Source: Dirofilaria immitis (lineage: Eukaryota; Nematoda; Chromadorea; Rhabditida; Onchocercidae). From it: a DNA stretch of 64,000 nucleotides. Position 1 is the first letter of the stretch; the number at the start of each line of letters is the position of its first letter. A program made the position numbers and the translations under genes. The notes under the pieces were generated by a model. The model was given only the letters and a program-made list of their open reading frames with translations, was not told the origin of the DNA and ran no database searches. The stretch covers positions 1,072,001-1,136,000 of the forward strand of contig JAKNDB010000088.1 of NCBI GenBank assembly GCA_024305405.1, given 5' to 3'. Shown here in pieces: positions 63,863 through 64,000 of the stretch.

Positions 63863-64000
63863 TTTTTAAAAGATATTTTCCATTCTGTTAATGTTGTAAA
63901 ATTACTATCAGAAAATTTATTTATATTTTTTGGAATTTAAAATAACCATTAATTTGAATAATTAATTCAAGAATTAAAATAATACAATAAATAGATTATT

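Larger units (their letters stand above)
60551..64000. other. AT-rich flank without supported genes
   Basis: Long T and A runs, CT tract at about 60712-60726, and no exon with consistent splice signals. A 107-codon frame at 61581-61904 is Phe/Ile-rich and crosses T runs; not supported. Confidence 0.45.

Noticed and set aside
1..64000. tRNA genes, CRISPR arrays, or bacterial (for example endosymbiont) insertions
   Set aside because: No T-loop/anticodon arrangement, no spaced repeats of CRISPR type and no stretch with bacterial-like coding density was recognised by eye; a tRNA scan and a translated search would be decisive.

Overview
The window is strongly AT-rich eukaryotic DNA with long introns, many microsatellites and minisatellites, and 3' splice sites of the TTTTCAG/TTTTTAG type. 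That splice signal, the gene families present, a BEL/Pao retroelement relic and a decayed 28S rRNA piece together suggest a nematode nuclear genome, probably a spirurid or filarial-type worm (inference). No bacterial operon, CRISPR array or prophage was seen.

Layout. 1-4063: a long imperfect inverted repeat whose two arms each carry the first exon of a gene with a signal peptide, transcribed outward. On the right this exon continues in frame into a decayed array of C2H2 zinc fingers (4172-4827). 7150-9600: a heavily broken BEL/Pao retrotransposon pol region on the minus strand. 12125-15689: an 11-exon F-box/leucine-rich-repeat gene on the minus strand. Its reading frame is broken only by one-base shortfalls in A/T runs, and one intron is of the GC-AG type. 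16882-17134: a decayed fragment of 28S rRNA, minus strand. 20051-26627: an intact ABCD4-type half transporter in 16 exons, minus strand, lacking only its first coding exon. 26628-36480: mostly non-coding DNA holding an inverted pair of E-boxes, two tandem arrays (one with a 126-bp higher-order unit) and TG-rich DNA. 36489-39077: an ATF4-type bZIP gene in five coding exons, preceded by two upstream ORFs, the second overlapping the main start out of frame, as in mammalian ATF4. 41030-47080: a five-exon gene for a 76-residue protein with an 11-residue TKE-type repeat. 48390-51620: dense simple repeats. 51943-60195: a six-exon gene combining a Brinker/Psq-type and a CENP-B-type DNA-binding domain with an N/S/T-rich tail and no transposase core. 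The rest, to 64000, is AT-rich flank.

The genes are independent, each with its own introns. Two functional themes can be suggested as inference: ABCD4 acts at the lysosome, and a CACGTG dyad lies about 5.8 kb upstream of its known exons; the bZIP gene has the layout expected for translational control by stress. Exon phases were checked by hand for the ABCD4, bZIP, 76-residue and Brinker/CENP-B genes. All are consistent except one exon of the last, which is one base short within a run of A.
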